From Gari tellinella (lineage: Eukaryota; Mollusca; Bivalvia; Cardiida; Psammobiidae), in assembly GCA_922989275.2 (NCBI GenBank), contig OV277858.1, positions 12,919,027 through 12,983,026 of the forward strand: DNA of 64,000 nt, read 5' to 3'. This document shows positions 39,001-50,262 of the stretch, in pieces. The notes below the pieces were generated by a model. The model was given only the letters and a program-made list of their open reading frames with translations, ran no database searches and was not told where the DNA came from. The first letter of the stretch is position 1. The number at the start of each line of letters is the position of its first letter. The position numbers were made by a program, and so were the translations under genes.

Positions 39001-39046
39001 ATAAAGTATTCACAAAAAATGCACGCATTTAACGATAATTCCGGTA

Positions 39047-39970
39047 GTAAACATCACTTGGAAAAGCTGTTTTAAATATAAACGCCCTTTTAATCGATTT
39101 GTCATTGTTGCGTTTTGTAATGCTACACGCAGTAAAACACGGATTCTGTCGGGATTCGACCCAATTTGACATAAAATGACAAACCGATGTATGTTCAATC
39201 TGGAGATGAGTATGCAGGGCAATATAATTAAATTACCATTGAAACGGACGGCAACTTTAAATTGTGTACATGAAACTTTGCCCCGAGGGACACCGAATTA
39301 TTTTACCATGGTAAGTATGCTTTTAAACTCTTTTAGAATTGATGTTGGCATGTATCTAATAATCAAAAAGGCGAATCAAAGCTTAAAATAAAAATAAGAC
39401 AAGACAACAAGTTAAATGTGTTATAGCATACACGTATAGCTCTGTATTGATAAGGTCGCTTTTGTACATAAACAGCTAATCTTGTGGTAGCATCCGGTGT
39501 AGAATGACTCTATTGTAAGGCGACGATAATACATCTATGACAATTCGCTTACAGGGTCACACAGCTTTATCATGCTGAAACATATAATTGTCCTAAAATA
39601 TGATATTATTTTCCTTAGAAATTATCCTATTTGCGACAGTTTTGAAACAAATCGCTGCACATATAAATAAGTAATTAGCTGCATTGCCCTGTTACATACT
39701 TATCCTATATTCTGCGTTTTACGAGTAACATTAATTCAAACTAACGGGTTCGTAAATACACCCGAATGACACTGTACAAACACATTGGTTACTTAAGCGT
39801 ATCAAAAGCAGACGCTGGGATAGTTATTCTATTTCGCTGTATACAATTTGCCTTTGTTAATGACCTTTAGCATGATACACACTATTCGTCCACATTAATT
39901 GGATACGCATTCATAAAAGCGTTAAAAAAAGTGTAAACTGCTGAAAAGCTTGTTTGTCCAATCCGAACAT
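39047..39970 (+). repeat. Dispersed ~1-kb repeat R2, third copy
   Basis: Collinear with 26922-27860: AGTAAACATCACTTGG at the left, CATCCGGTGTAGAATGACTC near 39490, and AAGTGTAAACTGCTGAAAA near 39932 at the right. It is more diverged than the other two copies. Confidence 0.75.
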
Positions 39971-39989
39971 GGTTTTGCTTAATGCATAT

Positions 39990-41830
39990 GAGTGTTGGAT
40001 TATTAGCAGTGTGGACCCAGATCATTCGACCTTGAGTAAGGTCGAGTCATTTGGAGCTCAACTGTTACATACAACACATTATTACGTATAACTATAGACA
40101 TTTAATGCAAACATTTACAGGGCGTTGCTCATTGTAAATAATAGGTAGATTATTAACAGTGTAGACCCAGACCATTCGACTTGAGAATGGTCGAGTCAAC
40201 TTGAGAGCTCCACTGTTACATACAATCATTGTACGTATAACTATATAATTTGTATTGCAAACCTTCATATGTTGTTGGTTATTGTATATGATTGTTGAAT
40301 TATTAGCAGTGTAGACCCAGATCTTTCGACATTCAGAAAAGCGTGTTACCTGGATAGTTCCACTGTAACATACAACACATAGTACGTTTATCTATATGAT
40401 TGGTATAGCAGACCTTTACATGGTGTTGCTTATTGTATATGATGAGTAGATTCCTAGCAGTGTAGACCCAGATCATTCCACATTGAGAAAGGTCGAGTGC
40501 AAATGAGCTCCACTGTTACAAACAACACATGACACGTTTAATTATATGATAGGTATTGCAGACCCCTCCATAGCGTTGCTTTTTATATGATTGGTGAATC
40601 TTTAACAGTGTAGACTCAAATTATTCGACCTTGAGAAAGGTCGAGTTACCTGGAGCTTTATTGTAAAATTTTATCAGTGTAGACCCAGATCATTCGACCT
40701 TGAGACAGGTCGGTTACCTGGAGCGCCACTGTTACACACAACAGATAGTACGTACAAATATAAGATTTGTTTTGCAAACCTTTGTTTATTATAAAGGACT
40801 GTTGGATTTTTGACAATGTATACCAAGATCCTTCGACCTTAAGAAAGATCCGAGTTACCTGGAGCTACACTGTTAAACACAACATATAGCACATATAACT
40901 ACATGATTGGTATTGCAAAACTCTACATGGTGTTGCCTATTGCAAATGATTGGTGGATTCTTAACGGTGTAGACCCAGATCACTCGACCTCGTTAAAGGT
41001 CTGGTTAACTGGAGCTCTACTGTTACCAACAACAAATAACACTTATAACTATATGATTGATAGTGCACACCTCTACATGGTGTTGCTTAATGTAAATGGT
41101 TGTCTGATTTTAACAGTGTAGACCCTGATCATTCGACCTTGAGAAAGGTCGAGTCACATGGAGAGCTCCACTGTTACATACAATCATTGTACGTATAACT
41201 ATACAATTTGTATTGCAAACCTTCACATGGTGTTGCTTATTGTCCACTGCTACACACATTAACTATTACATATAACTATATAATTGGCTTAGCATGATTT
41301 TACGAGGTGTTGCATATAAATGTCATATTGACTGTGCATATGTAGAAATATATATTTTTTTTATTCCTGACTAGACAGAATTATATTTGTTTTATATAAC
41401 TGCCAATATGCCATCTTTATCGGTAGTTATGCCTGTTTTAATGATTTATTTAATTATTTTTATAACGCAATGATTATGTTTTAAACTGTAGGTAATCTTA
41501 TGAAATGATTATTTTAATTGTTACTCTCAGCTCATGTTTTATTTGTGTTTTTATAACTGTAAAGCACTTTTGAACGTATGATTATGTATGAAAAAAGTGC
41601 TATATAAATATGGTATATAATAATAATAATTGCAAATGATGTTTGAATTCTGAACAGTGTAGACCCAGCTCATTCGACCTTCAGAAAATTCTGATTACCT
41701 GGAGTTGTACAAAGCAATTAGTATGTATAATAATGAAATAGGTCTTGCAAAACTATGCATTGTGTGATCTATTGTAAACAATTGTTGGTTTCCTGATAGT
41801 GTAGACTCATCTCATTCAACCTTGAGAGAG
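39990..41830 (+). repeat. Satellite array, ~150-bp units with internal hairpin
   Basis: About 11 imperfect units, each with AGTGTAGACCCAGATCATTC, a small hairpin TCGACCTTGAGAAAGGTCGA, CTGGAGCTCCACTGTTACA and ATGGTGTTGCTTATTGTAAA. Unit starts are near 40002, 40152, 40307, 40458, 40605, 40676, 40817, 40966, 41115, 41656 and 41796. The unit at 40605 is shortened to about 70 bp. A LINE-like tail interrupts the array at about 41325-41635. Unit divergence is high, so the array is old. Confidence 0.9.
41325..41635 (+). mobile_element. L2-like LINE/SINE 3' tail inserted in the satellite
   Basis: Ends with a GTAAAGCACTTTTGAACG / AAAAAAGTGCTATATAAATA hairpin and an (ATA)n run. That 3' structure is recognised by L2-clade reverse transcriptases and shared by their SINE partners. 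Satellite sequence stops before it and resumes after it (GCAAATGAT). Only about 310 bp of 3' sequence is present, as expected for 5' truncation. Confidence 0.6.
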
Positions 41831-41947
41831 GTCGGTTACCTCGACGCAACTAATAGTCACAGTAATTAGTATGTTTTATATTTATCAATCTGCTTTACTT
41901 TTCTCTGGCTGCTACTTTATGATGTAGATGAGCATTCATGTTATGCT

Positions 41948-44410
41948 TTGTTCTTGATAAATTATGAACAATATTTACATATAATATCTCTCAATACCCA
42001 AGGGTTAAGAAATAAAAGTAAAATATTTAGACTAAATCAGTGGCTGATACAACAGAAAATAGACATTGCTTATCTGCAAGAAAGCCATTTTTCAAACGAT
42101 ATAATTGATAATGTCGCGAATTATTTTAATTGTTGAAATCTTTATCATTCGTTTAAGTCATCAAATAGTAGAGATGTTTCGCTCCTTATGCACAAATACT
42201 TATACCTAACAATTACTGATTTAAAACATGATAACGAGGGAAGACACATCTTTATGAATGTATACTCTGGCGATAGTACTTTTTCGATTCTAAATATTTA
42301 TGCACCGAACGATAAAAATTAAAACATATTTTTAGACAGTAGCTGTACAATACTGAAATAACATGTATTAGGTTAAAAACAATTGGTTGTGATTTTAATG
42401 ACGTTAACAGTTTAAGAGACAGGGTATCCTTCTCAAAGAAGCAACAAAAGATAAATCAATCATTAACACAATTAAAACATAAAAATGTTCTTACTGCTAT
42501 TTTGAGATACGAACATGATGATTTAAATCAATTCACATAGGGACGGAAAAATAGTAGAAATTCTTATTGCATAAAAAATAATCGAAGAGTTTGGGAAACA
42601 TTCGGGGTTAAAATGGAACAGACATAAAACGGAAGGTCTTTAAATCGGCAAACTTAAAACTTATACTGAATTGATAATAAATGATATTAAATTCATCCCG
42701 ATAGTAAAGGCACTTAGTGTATACTTTTGAAGTGAGAAAACTGCTTGTAGATATATCAACTGGCGAACACAATTGGAGCATATCAAAAAGTAATCAATTG
42801 TTGGAATCAAAGAAAATGTACGTGTTTTGGACAGATAAACTGTTATAAAATTTTTGATTCTGCCAAAATTTGCCTTCCTAATACAAACTCTACCAATCGA
42901 AAATAATATTTTAAAAAAACTAAACTCCATGTGTTTCTCCTTTTTAAGAGGTAATAAGAGTGAACAAATCAGAAGAAATACCCTAATAGGAAATAAATTA
43001 GGTCCCAGACATAGAGATTTACTCAAAAACATTACAACTTAATTGGTTAAAAACGCTTAGTGTATGGCCTACTCTTTCAGCCAATCAGCAAGCCGCAACA
43101 TTCAAAAGTTCGCTCGATTTGATTATTAAGTATTCGGGATTAAACGAGATTTGGCAATTTTTCGCTGGTCGGAAGAATCTTGTGAAAATCATTCACATTT
43201 TATTTAATCTTTAGGAGTGGGGTATAAGAAAAAGAAAACATATAATATAATTAAACCAACATTCTTACCATTATGAAAACATCAACATCTAAAAACCATT
43301 GTCAATCTTGACAATGAAGTCGCGGCGAGAACGCAAAACCAGGCGACTGCTTAATTCTATATCAAAATAATGCAGAAAGCTCATTTATGAGTTTTCTGCA
43401 TTAGTTCATGCCGCATTAAGCAACCATCTGTATTCAAGCAAATTGGAATGCTATTCCGAAATTATTTTTAAATCAATACGGAGATGAACTATTATTACTA
43501 AAAATGAATACTTACTCCTTTTAGTCGCCCCACCCGTTAGATATAACCTACTGCTTGTCTATAAATATATTGTTATCATCTTTATTAACCTGAATAATTC
43601 AGGACCATATTTAATGCCAAAATCATTGTACAATATCAGAACCCAGGTATTATGGGGGTAATCAATATACATGTATAAAATTCAAAGGTAAATGCTTACT
43701 TTTCACCTCATGGATAGACTCTGAAGTTCTATTCATAAATGAGGTCATACATTTTAATGGAGAAATTAATGAAAACTGAATAAACAAACTAAACATTTGG
43801 AGCAACTGGTTTTCTAAATTTACAAAATTAAAAGCAGCAATTCCGAATGCCTGGAACACCATTTTGAAATCAGACCAATCCATAAAAACACAAGTTAGTA
43901 TTAACACAAAACAAATTTACGGTAAAAAATGTAATATCACTAAATTAGACAACAAGGATATAAAAAGAAAACTTGTTGCAAATCAATTTGAAACTCCGTA
44001 CATACACACATTATGGGAGAAAAAACTGAAACGAAAAGTTCAGTTGCATGAAGTCTGCTACACAATGAATAATCTTTATATATACAGGAGACTAAACAAG
44101 CTTAAATTCAAACTTATCCATGGAATCATTGCAACTAATGAAAACCTTTTAACTTGGAAACTAATACAAACCCCATTCTGCAAGTGATGTAATGAAATTG
44201 AAATATTCGAACATTTGTTCATCTATTGTCCGTATCGCAATAGCTTTTTGGATCAAGATACATAATCTTCTTTCAAAATAGGCATTATTAAAAAGATTAG
44301 CATGTATGAACTCATAGTCGGATACAAAATACATCACAAAGCCTATCAAGAAGTACATATCATCATAGGGAGCTTTATGTACTCTAACTAAATAGTTACA
44401 TGAAAAGTAA
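41948..44410 (+). pseudogene. L1/Tx1-like LINE, endonuclease and RT C-terminus, RT core deleted
   Basis: The apurinic-type endonuclease begins with IISLNTQGLRNKSKIFRLNQ and YLQESHF, then NIYAPND near 42300 and a GRKNSRNS stretch near 42541-42565. Without the RT palm (no Y-x-D-D is seen) the sequence passes directly to KWNRHKTEGL near 42615, KALSVYF near 42708, WNQRK, and LPKFAFLIQTLP near 42859. It continues to the C-terminal zinc-binding region FKLIHGIIATNENLLTWK (near 44110) and FCK-stop-CNEIEIFEHLF. Numerous stops and shifts make it inactive. In an intact LINE the endonuclease nicks DNA and the RT copies the RNA into it. Roughly 2.4 kb remain of an expected 5-6 kb. Confidence 0.8.
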
Positions 44411-44423
44411 AAGAAGAACAAAT

Positions 44424-45010
44424 ACGAGGGTTGTTAGATAAGTTCGTAGACTTTTTTCACAAAAGCTGTAGTTATCGTAGCTGGAAAAAAAACAAGCACC
44501 ACTGGCAAAGTTTATTTTTTCTAATTATAAGACACATTTGAAATCAGTACGTACAGCCAGGGTAAAGTTATAGGGATTTAAAGAAAGGTACATATGCAGG
44601 CCCGGGGCACGGTTGGGCAATAAAGCGAAGTCAAAATGACGCCAAGTGTTATTTACAATACATTAGAGGTTGAACATTTTTCCAGGTAACTTCCAGCGAG
44701 TTGAATACATTTCTCATGGTGCTTTATATATGTGTCTATATACCCTGTTCATGTTAAGCTGGCGTACTATTCTTTGATATGTTCACTAATTATTTCACTT
44801 AGTCAAATTTAATGAATGTTTGCCTTACAGTTCCAAAACACCCGCTTCGATGGTTCTCTTTCATTGATGTTCGTCCTTTTTTAAAGTGTCCATACCATTT
44901 CAAAACAAGAGCCAAACAACAAGTTACTTTCAAGTCAGTTTTCCGAATCAAATTCAAATTGTCTGTAGGTAATTTCCCTAATTAAACACACATTTTTATC
45001 AACACTCTTA
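44424..45010 (-). pseudogene. mariner/Tc1-like transposon remnant
   Basis: A TACGAGGGTTGTTAGATAAG terminus at 44425 resembles mariner inverted ends and starts at a TA. On the minus strand (about 44880-44940) a KWYGHFKKGRTSMKENHRSG stretch matches the helix-turn-helix region of mariner transposases. The catalytic D,D,D/E region is missing and the other terminus was not found. It directly follows the 3' end of the LINE remnant. Confidence 0.6.
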
Positions 45011-45247
45011 TTTCGACGTCATCTGTTAACGTCAGTTTTGCTGACGGTGATAGTTTAAAGTCGTGTCTTGGTTTTCTAATAGCTCATGTATTCATTGGCA
45101 GTATATTATAGTTAATGGTATGTACCTGCTGCTAATTGTGTTATAAAACACCACATACATATTTATGCATGTTTTCTAATGGTTTTTTTTAACACACAAG
45201 TGTCAGTTACATTTTTATTTTATAATAGAACCTATAATATTGTAGGG

Positions 45248-45589
45248 CCAATCGTATACGACACCTTTGTATAGGTACAGACTGTACAATGACAAGGTAA
45301 AAACTGTGACTGCAGTACCAAAGAAACGAAATGCTCAGCCAATGCCTATATTATTGTGTAATGTCTTTGCAAAGCCACCTACACCACCTTCTCTGCAGTC
45401 GTCATCAAATGCCGAAAGGTAACATAAGTGTACCCCTCTAAAAGGCCGAACGCCACAACGCCCTCGAATTCAACCACCCAAAGATGATCCCCAATTATCG
45501 AAAATATCAATTCATTTTAGAAAACAATCTGCTGGAGATAGACATAATTTAGCGATTTTTGAAGACTGGCTAAAGATTGTTCAATAGAA
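45248..45589 (+). pseudogene. Possible coding fragment, unrecognised
   Basis: About 113 codons in one frame with a single TAA (at 45420). Before it is a Pro/Ser segment (FAKPPTPPSLQSSSNAER) and after it a basic/proline segment ending RHNLAIFEDWLKIVQ-stop. The composition is protein-like. The TAA sits in AGGTAACA, so a splice donor is a possible alternative. No family recognised. Confidence 0.25.
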
Positions 45590-46011
45590 TTTCTTTTATG
45601 TTTTATGGTCGGTCCCAAGAGCATTGGACAACTTGCCGAAATATGACTACGTTAGATCGATCAATTTCAAAATGTATTCAGCTTAGTTACCCTTTTTCTC
45701 TGTATATGTATAAGTCGCCCGTCAAATGTGTGGAAACCCTGCTATAAAGTTAGGTTAATGTTGTGTACACACTATTACCAAGATCGTATACAGCATAATA
45801 TATTATATAAAAGTTTAAAAAATCCAGTGAATGTCTTCAACCTTTTTTACTTAATTTACTCGTTCTGAGTTTCTTTCTTTTAAATATTTATATATAGAAT
45901 TAAAAAAAGAGAAAGATTATGCCTTTGTTTAAAAAATATTTAATAAAAACATTACGCTACTCTACTAAACTAGTTTCGGACTTTTGCATTTCCTTTTATA
46001 TATATATATAT
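45590..46011. other. No gene; AT-rich
   Basis: Ends in a (TA)n run (about 45999-46010) directly before the terminal repeat of the next element. Confidence 0.45.
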
Positions 46012-46045
46012 GAGTCCCGCTCCAGGAAAACCGGGCTTAATGACA
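46012..46045 (+). repeat. Left terminal inverted repeat
   Basis: GAGTC followed by CCGCTCCAGGAAAACCGGGC and TTAATGACA. It pairs with 56202-56235, 32 of 34 identical by eye. Confidence 0.88.
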
Positions 46046-47717
46046 AAATTTTCGAATTTGATTTTTTTGCAGAAACGTAAAGTTGAGGCATTTTCAATCA
46101 CCACACCGAAAACCGTATCTCATTCCGACAAATACTTTTAATTTTACAACGGTTTAAATCAAACAGGTATAGCAATAAAAATACAAGTTTGTGACGTCAA
46201 AACGACGTTGCGCATTTGATGACATAATTATTTGATTATGACGTTATTTCGCAATACACTCTTACCCTTAACATGCTGAATTAAACTTTTTGAGTCTTAT
46301 TCTTAAAAAAAGGTGTTTTCCATATACATGTGTATTTTAAACTGATTTATCCTTCAATAGTGTCGTAAAACACAAAAATGTGAGTGCCTTACAGCTTGGA
46401 TCCATATAAGTTGGCGAATTATTCGGTCATTCATCCGAACCCAAACTATATTCCAAAGGATGTCAATATAAACGATTAGAAGGAAGGGTTAAATGTCATT
46501 TGAAAATGATGCATTTAAGAGATAGATCTATTGTTTATAATATTCAATTTAATCATCCGCAGTTGGCGGTGGACACGTGTTGTCTTGAAGCTGCTGATGT
46601 ATGAACGATCTAACTGTCTTATACCATATACACAGATCTAAGTATTCTTGTCGCTGTATCGATAGTCAAGCTTGGAAAAAATCCGGTAAACTGTCTGCAA
46701 ACTGGGCCCTTTGTTTCAGCAGAGATATCTCCTGTTTCTGCAGCGTCACTTTCCGTCTTCACAACCACTAATCTTATTTTTCTCTAGCCATTCAAAAATA
46801 CTGATATTTTCTGTAAATTGTAACAAGTTTACAACTGTAGATCTATTTAATCTGTTAGAACAGTTTCTAGTTGTGAAAGTGGACAGTATGTAACATAAAA
46901 CGGTTGGAGTTTTCCAGTTAAATTACAAATAGTTATGCTTCAGTTTCATATGAATTAAGGTTGAGGACCTCTAATGAGATGGGACCAAACTCGGTTCTCT
47001 ACGTACAGCAATCGACCATTTGCATCACTCAAACGGACGGCTCATTCCGAACAATGCTTTAGCCGACCATTATCGAGAGACGGCCAACCGATTTCCGTGG
47101 AGTATTTTTCAAATAGAAAATTTAGGTATTTTGACTTAAATTGAGATTAGTGTGAAACAGTTTGGATCCTGATCTGACGCTGCGTTTTTCGGTGTCTGAT
47201 CAGGATCCAAATTATTTGCAAATAACTTTGCTGGCCTTAAGACTGAAAATTATTGGGTCCATATAGACAATCGTTATGGGCTGCATTAACATAGCTCCTT
47301 GTATGTAATTTGATTCTAACTAGTTGACAATCTGATTACAATTAAACGTTCCGAGGTAAAATAGTTGTTTTTCTTAGAATTTAAGAAGATGGAAAAATGT
47401 TCAGAGTGCATGAGGTTAAAAGTAGTTGGCGAAAATGACAAACTGGACAGTTATCTGCGTGCGTGGCGCAAGCTGACTATCCACTGTACCTCGTCTCTAT
47501 GGCCCAGTGTATCACTGAAATGATAGAGTAAGGTCCATGTGTATACAGGTGCCTTCAATTGCTATAGTGTCTCATTCTCATCTATAAAAAAAGTTGAGCT
47601 CTATCGGTATACCGTTAATCCTGAATTCAAATACTTGCACCTTTCTTCATGTCGCAAAATACACAGGTCCCCTTTGTTTTGAGAGGGGAGTATTAAATGC
47701 AAACGTGTTGGCTAAAG
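46046..47717. other. Left arm of the TIR element, no clear frame
   Basis: No recognisable domain. A palindrome TTTGGATCCTGATC / GATCAGGATCCAAA at 47161-47213 is a decayed member of the GATCC-type fold-back repeats also seen near 20500. Downstream exons of the minus-strand gene may have decayed here. Confidence 0.45.
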
Positions 47718-48670
47718 TCAAATGCTGTTGAATGTAGAGTATTTGACAATACGGCTGGTAGGGTCTCTCTGCATACATTCCTCTGCATACTGTTGATGAA
47801 AATCGACTTTGGTCGTATTAGTTGGTAGATTTATTGGTGCAGTACCATCACGACCCAATGGTGCAGCAGATTGGGGTATTCTGATTTCACCAGCATAGTT
47901 ACTATTGACCTTAATCACTGGTTTTATATCTTCAAAGGTAATTGCTTTTAATGGTTTCTTGCCTTGTGTTTTGTGAGTTCTTTGTACAACACCTGATTCA
48001 TTTACATCTGTCATTAGATTTTGTTAACAGTATTAGCATAAATGTTCGTTTACAAACACGATATCCCTTGAAGTTAAATTCATGGCAAGCTCTTTGTCTT
48101 TTCTTCCCTCTCTTGTTGGTTCTCTCGTAGCATTGTCAACAAGCGACGCCGCTGTCCATTTCTGTCACATTTAAAAGATGTACAAACAGTACATATATAT
48201 CTCAGACACCGAAAAATGTTCTTCGTAGTTTCCTTGGCACCCAGAAAGCTTGGAACACCAAACAGTCTCATGTTCTGGATCGCATTCAATCGAACCAGCT
48301 GCTTGATATTTTGCTTCTCCACCAGCATCATCCTCATTACTGTCCTTATTTGCCAAGATAATATCTTGGACACGTTGGTCAAAACATTCCTTCGCCAAGC
48401 GAGTTGTCACCGAAGACTTCATTGTCATTGTCATCTTCATCGACGTCGACACTTAACTGAGAGGCTAAGGGAGTCAGCAAGTGTTCAGAGGAAAGGCTCT
48501 CAAGCTCCTGGAAAATAAACTTTCAAACTTCAAACTTTTATTTATCATAATTGTATAAGGTCCACTTCACCATGTACAGCATTAACATTATACAAATATC
48601 GAATACATAGACAAATAAAAGCCTACTGTAAATGAAAAAATAATAATAATAAAAAGAGAGGATATAGATC

Positions 48671-48887
48671 TGTGACGGACGTAAGTATGTGATATAGTGA
48701 GGGGGCGAATCGGTACGAGTATGACGTTTATGACGTATGCATGATTGCAAGAGAGGGCGCGCGTGAGCGTTGTTGTGTGAGTTGGGAGAGTTGAATGGTG
48801 ACAGTTGGGTGTGCAAACTAAAGGAAATAAAACGAGTAAATTGTGATTGGAGTTGTTGCTAACTTACTAAGATTGGACCACGTTACA
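48671..48887 (+). repeat. 5' LTR (217 bp)
   Basis: Starts TGTGACGGACGTAAG and ends ACCACGTTACA. No TATA box is obvious; AAATAAAACGAG (near 48820) contains an AATAAA polyadenylation signal. Confidence 0.96.
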
Positions 48888-48888
48888 A

Positions 48889-48906
48889 CTGGTGGCAGGC
48901 GGCGGG
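48889..48906 (+). promoter_or_regulatory. Presumed primer-binding site
   Basis: CTGGTGGCAGGCGGCGGG follows the 5' LTR after one base. The TGG start pairs with a tRNA CCA end, as expected for minus-strand priming. I did not identify which tRNA. Confidence 0.55.
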
Positions 48907-48910
48907 ATAA

Positions 48911-49309
48911 AGACCTCCATGCAGAAAAGAGCAAGAACTAGATGAGAAATTAACACTAATTAATACCAGAATCAAGTTAGAAAATTCCAGCAAACAAACA
49001 GGGCATCGCAAGGGATGTTTGACTGTGTCCTTGCATAGGGACGTAACCAAAGAGTCGAAGAGAAGAAACCGTAGTGGCAGACTTAGATTAGTGTCAAAGA
49101 ACAATTTCGATCAGTTGTATGATGGGCTTCATGCTAAAGTAGAGTTAAAAATTAAGTGGTTTGAAAAGTTGTGCAAAGCACTGAAGTCTGAAGTTAGTTT
49201 CACCCTTAAGGATAAGGCTGCTTCTGTGAAGGTTACCATAGAGGAAGAAGTGCCAAAGGAGGTAACAAGTTGCTCAGATTGCAGTTGGGATTTTAAGAGG
49301 AATAAATAA
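48911..49309 (+). CDS. Leader open frame upstream of gag, unrecognised
   Basis: 133 codons stay open between the primer site and gag, ending TAA 7 bp before the gag ATG, in a different frame. There is no AUG at its start. The translation is protein-like: a charged coiled-coil-type beginning (ELDEKLTLINTRIKLENSS), a basic patch (ESKRRNRSGRLRL) and a Lys/Glu-rich end with a CSDC motif. It may be an N-terminal Gag extension displaced by an indel, an accessory peptide, or chance. Confidence 0.35.
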   Translation, partial: RPPCRKEQELDEKLTLINTRIKLENSSKQTGHRKGCLTVSLHRDVTKESKRRNRSGRLRLVSKNNFDQLYDGLHAKVELKIKWFEKLCKALKSEVSFTLKDKAASVKVTIEEEVPKEVTSCSDCSWDFKRNK

Positions 49310-49316
49310 GATCAAG

Positions 49317-49982
49317 ATGTCTGACTCTGAAGAAGGAGCGGTAGGGGATACACCTATGGCAGCATGTGCAGTAGCGAAACCTGTCATTATGCCGGACCCC
49401 TTCCATGGCGGAGTAGAAGATGAATGGGAGGATTGGTTGAACAATTTTGAGGCATGTGCTAGAATAAATGGGTGGGATAACAAAACTAAGTGTCTTTTCT
49501 TAGGTGTGAGAATGAAGGGGGTAGCGCAAAAAGTTTATTTCGAGATGGAGGAAGCGACAAGAAACGAGTGGTCAGTACTTGTGACTACATTGGCAAGTAG
49601 ATTTCGAAACACGAAACAAGAAGAAATATGTAAATCTCAGTTTGTAATCAGAAAGAGAAGTGGGACAGAGAGTCTTCTTGTGTTTGGAAACTCAATACGT
49701 CGGCTAGCCAGGAAAGCTTACCCAACAATGGAACCAACTGTGCGTGATGAGCTGGCCAGGGATCAGTTTATCAGAGGAATGAATGACAAAAAGTTGTCGG
49801 TTGAATTAAGAAAGAATATTCCAAAGTCCTTGGACGACACAATAAGAATTGCTATCGAGTGGGAGACCATAGAGAATGACATGCAGCAACCTTCTGATGG
49901 GGGGGGGCGACATGTTGTAGCCACCCAAGTACCACTAATGCTATCTCACCGAAGGATACGTCACAAGAAATGCTGGAGATGA
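49317..49982 (+). CDS. gag: Gag (capsid part)
   Basis: Starts ATG at 49317 after a short leader. It encodes the structural protein that coats the retrotransposon RNA. Residues 30-150 have the retrotransposon Gag layout: F-x-G-x(4-6)-W-x2-W-x3-F, seen as FHGG, EDWLNNF and NGWDNKTKCLFLGVRMKG, then WSVLVTTLASRF and EELARDQF-like segments (DELARDQFIRGM). At codons 196-198, at a run of nine G (49899-49907), this frame departs from the continuation that carries the zinc knuckles. In the present sequence it ends 25 codons later at TGA 49980. Moving one base back at the G run keeps the protein open into the nucleocapsid region. Confidence 0.88.
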   Translation: MSDSEEGAVGDTPMAACAVAKPVIMPDPFHGGVEDEWEDWLNNFEACARINGWDNKTKCLFLGVRMKGVAQKVYFEMEEATRNEWSVLVTTLASRFRNTKQEEICKSQFVIRKRSGTESLLVFGNSIRRLARKAYPTMEPTVRDELARDQFIRGMNDKKLSVELRKNIPKSLDDTIRIAIEWETIENDMQQPSDGGGRHVVATQVPLMLSHRRIRHKKCWR

Positions 49983-50245
49983 TGAGGGAATTAACTTTGA
50001 TGCTTAAGGACAGAAGGGAGTCAGGCAGAGGCCTATTTCAAAGGGGGGAAAGTTTTGGAGGCAGAAGGGGGGACAGTTTTGGTGGCAGAGGTCGAAGCAG
50101 GGGTCAAGGAGATGCAAAATGTTGGAGCTGTGGCTCATTTGGTCACCTAAACAGGGACTGCACGCAGAAACAGTGCTGGAAGTGTGGACGATCAGGGCAT
50201 TTGCAAGCAGAGTGCACTCAGGGAAACGGGCAAGGGCTGAGGTAG
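49908..50245 (+). CDS. gag: Gag nucleocapsid part with two CCHC zinc knuckles
   Basis: Reads in the -1 frame relative to the capsid frame; there is an ATG at 49970, but the frame is open from the G run. A Gly/Arg/Ser-rich RNA-binding stretch (RESGRGLFQRGESFGGRRGD) is followed by two C-x2-C-x4-H-x4-C knuckles, CWSCGSFGHLNRDC (50120-50161) and CWKCGRSGHLQAEC (50174-50215). These bind and package the genomic RNA. It ends TAG at 50243, inside a hairpin loop just after a -1 slippery site. Probably one Gag protein with the previous entry, split by an indel or a second frameshift. Confidence 0.85.
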
Positions 50246-50262
50246 GGGGTCACACCTCGGCC
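50221..50262 (+). promoter_or_regulatory. -1 programmed ribosomal frameshift signal
   Basis: The slippery heptamer GGGAAAC (50221-50227) is in the required phase (G GGA AAC, with codons CAG-GGA-AAC in the nucleocapsid frame). A 7-nt spacer is followed by a stem GGCTGAGG (50235-50242) / CCTCGGCC (50255-50262): eight pairs with one G-U, 12-nt loop. The zero-frame TAG is in the loop. Shifting back one base enters the protease-RT frame exactly. Confidence 0.85.

Noticed and set aside
39990..41830. tRNA or regulatory hairpin genes in each unit
   Set aside because: The hairpin is only 8-9 bp and repeats with the satellite; nothing indicates an RNA gene.
48538..48816. 92-codon minus-strand frame
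   Set aside because: Mostly antisense of the gypsy LTR.
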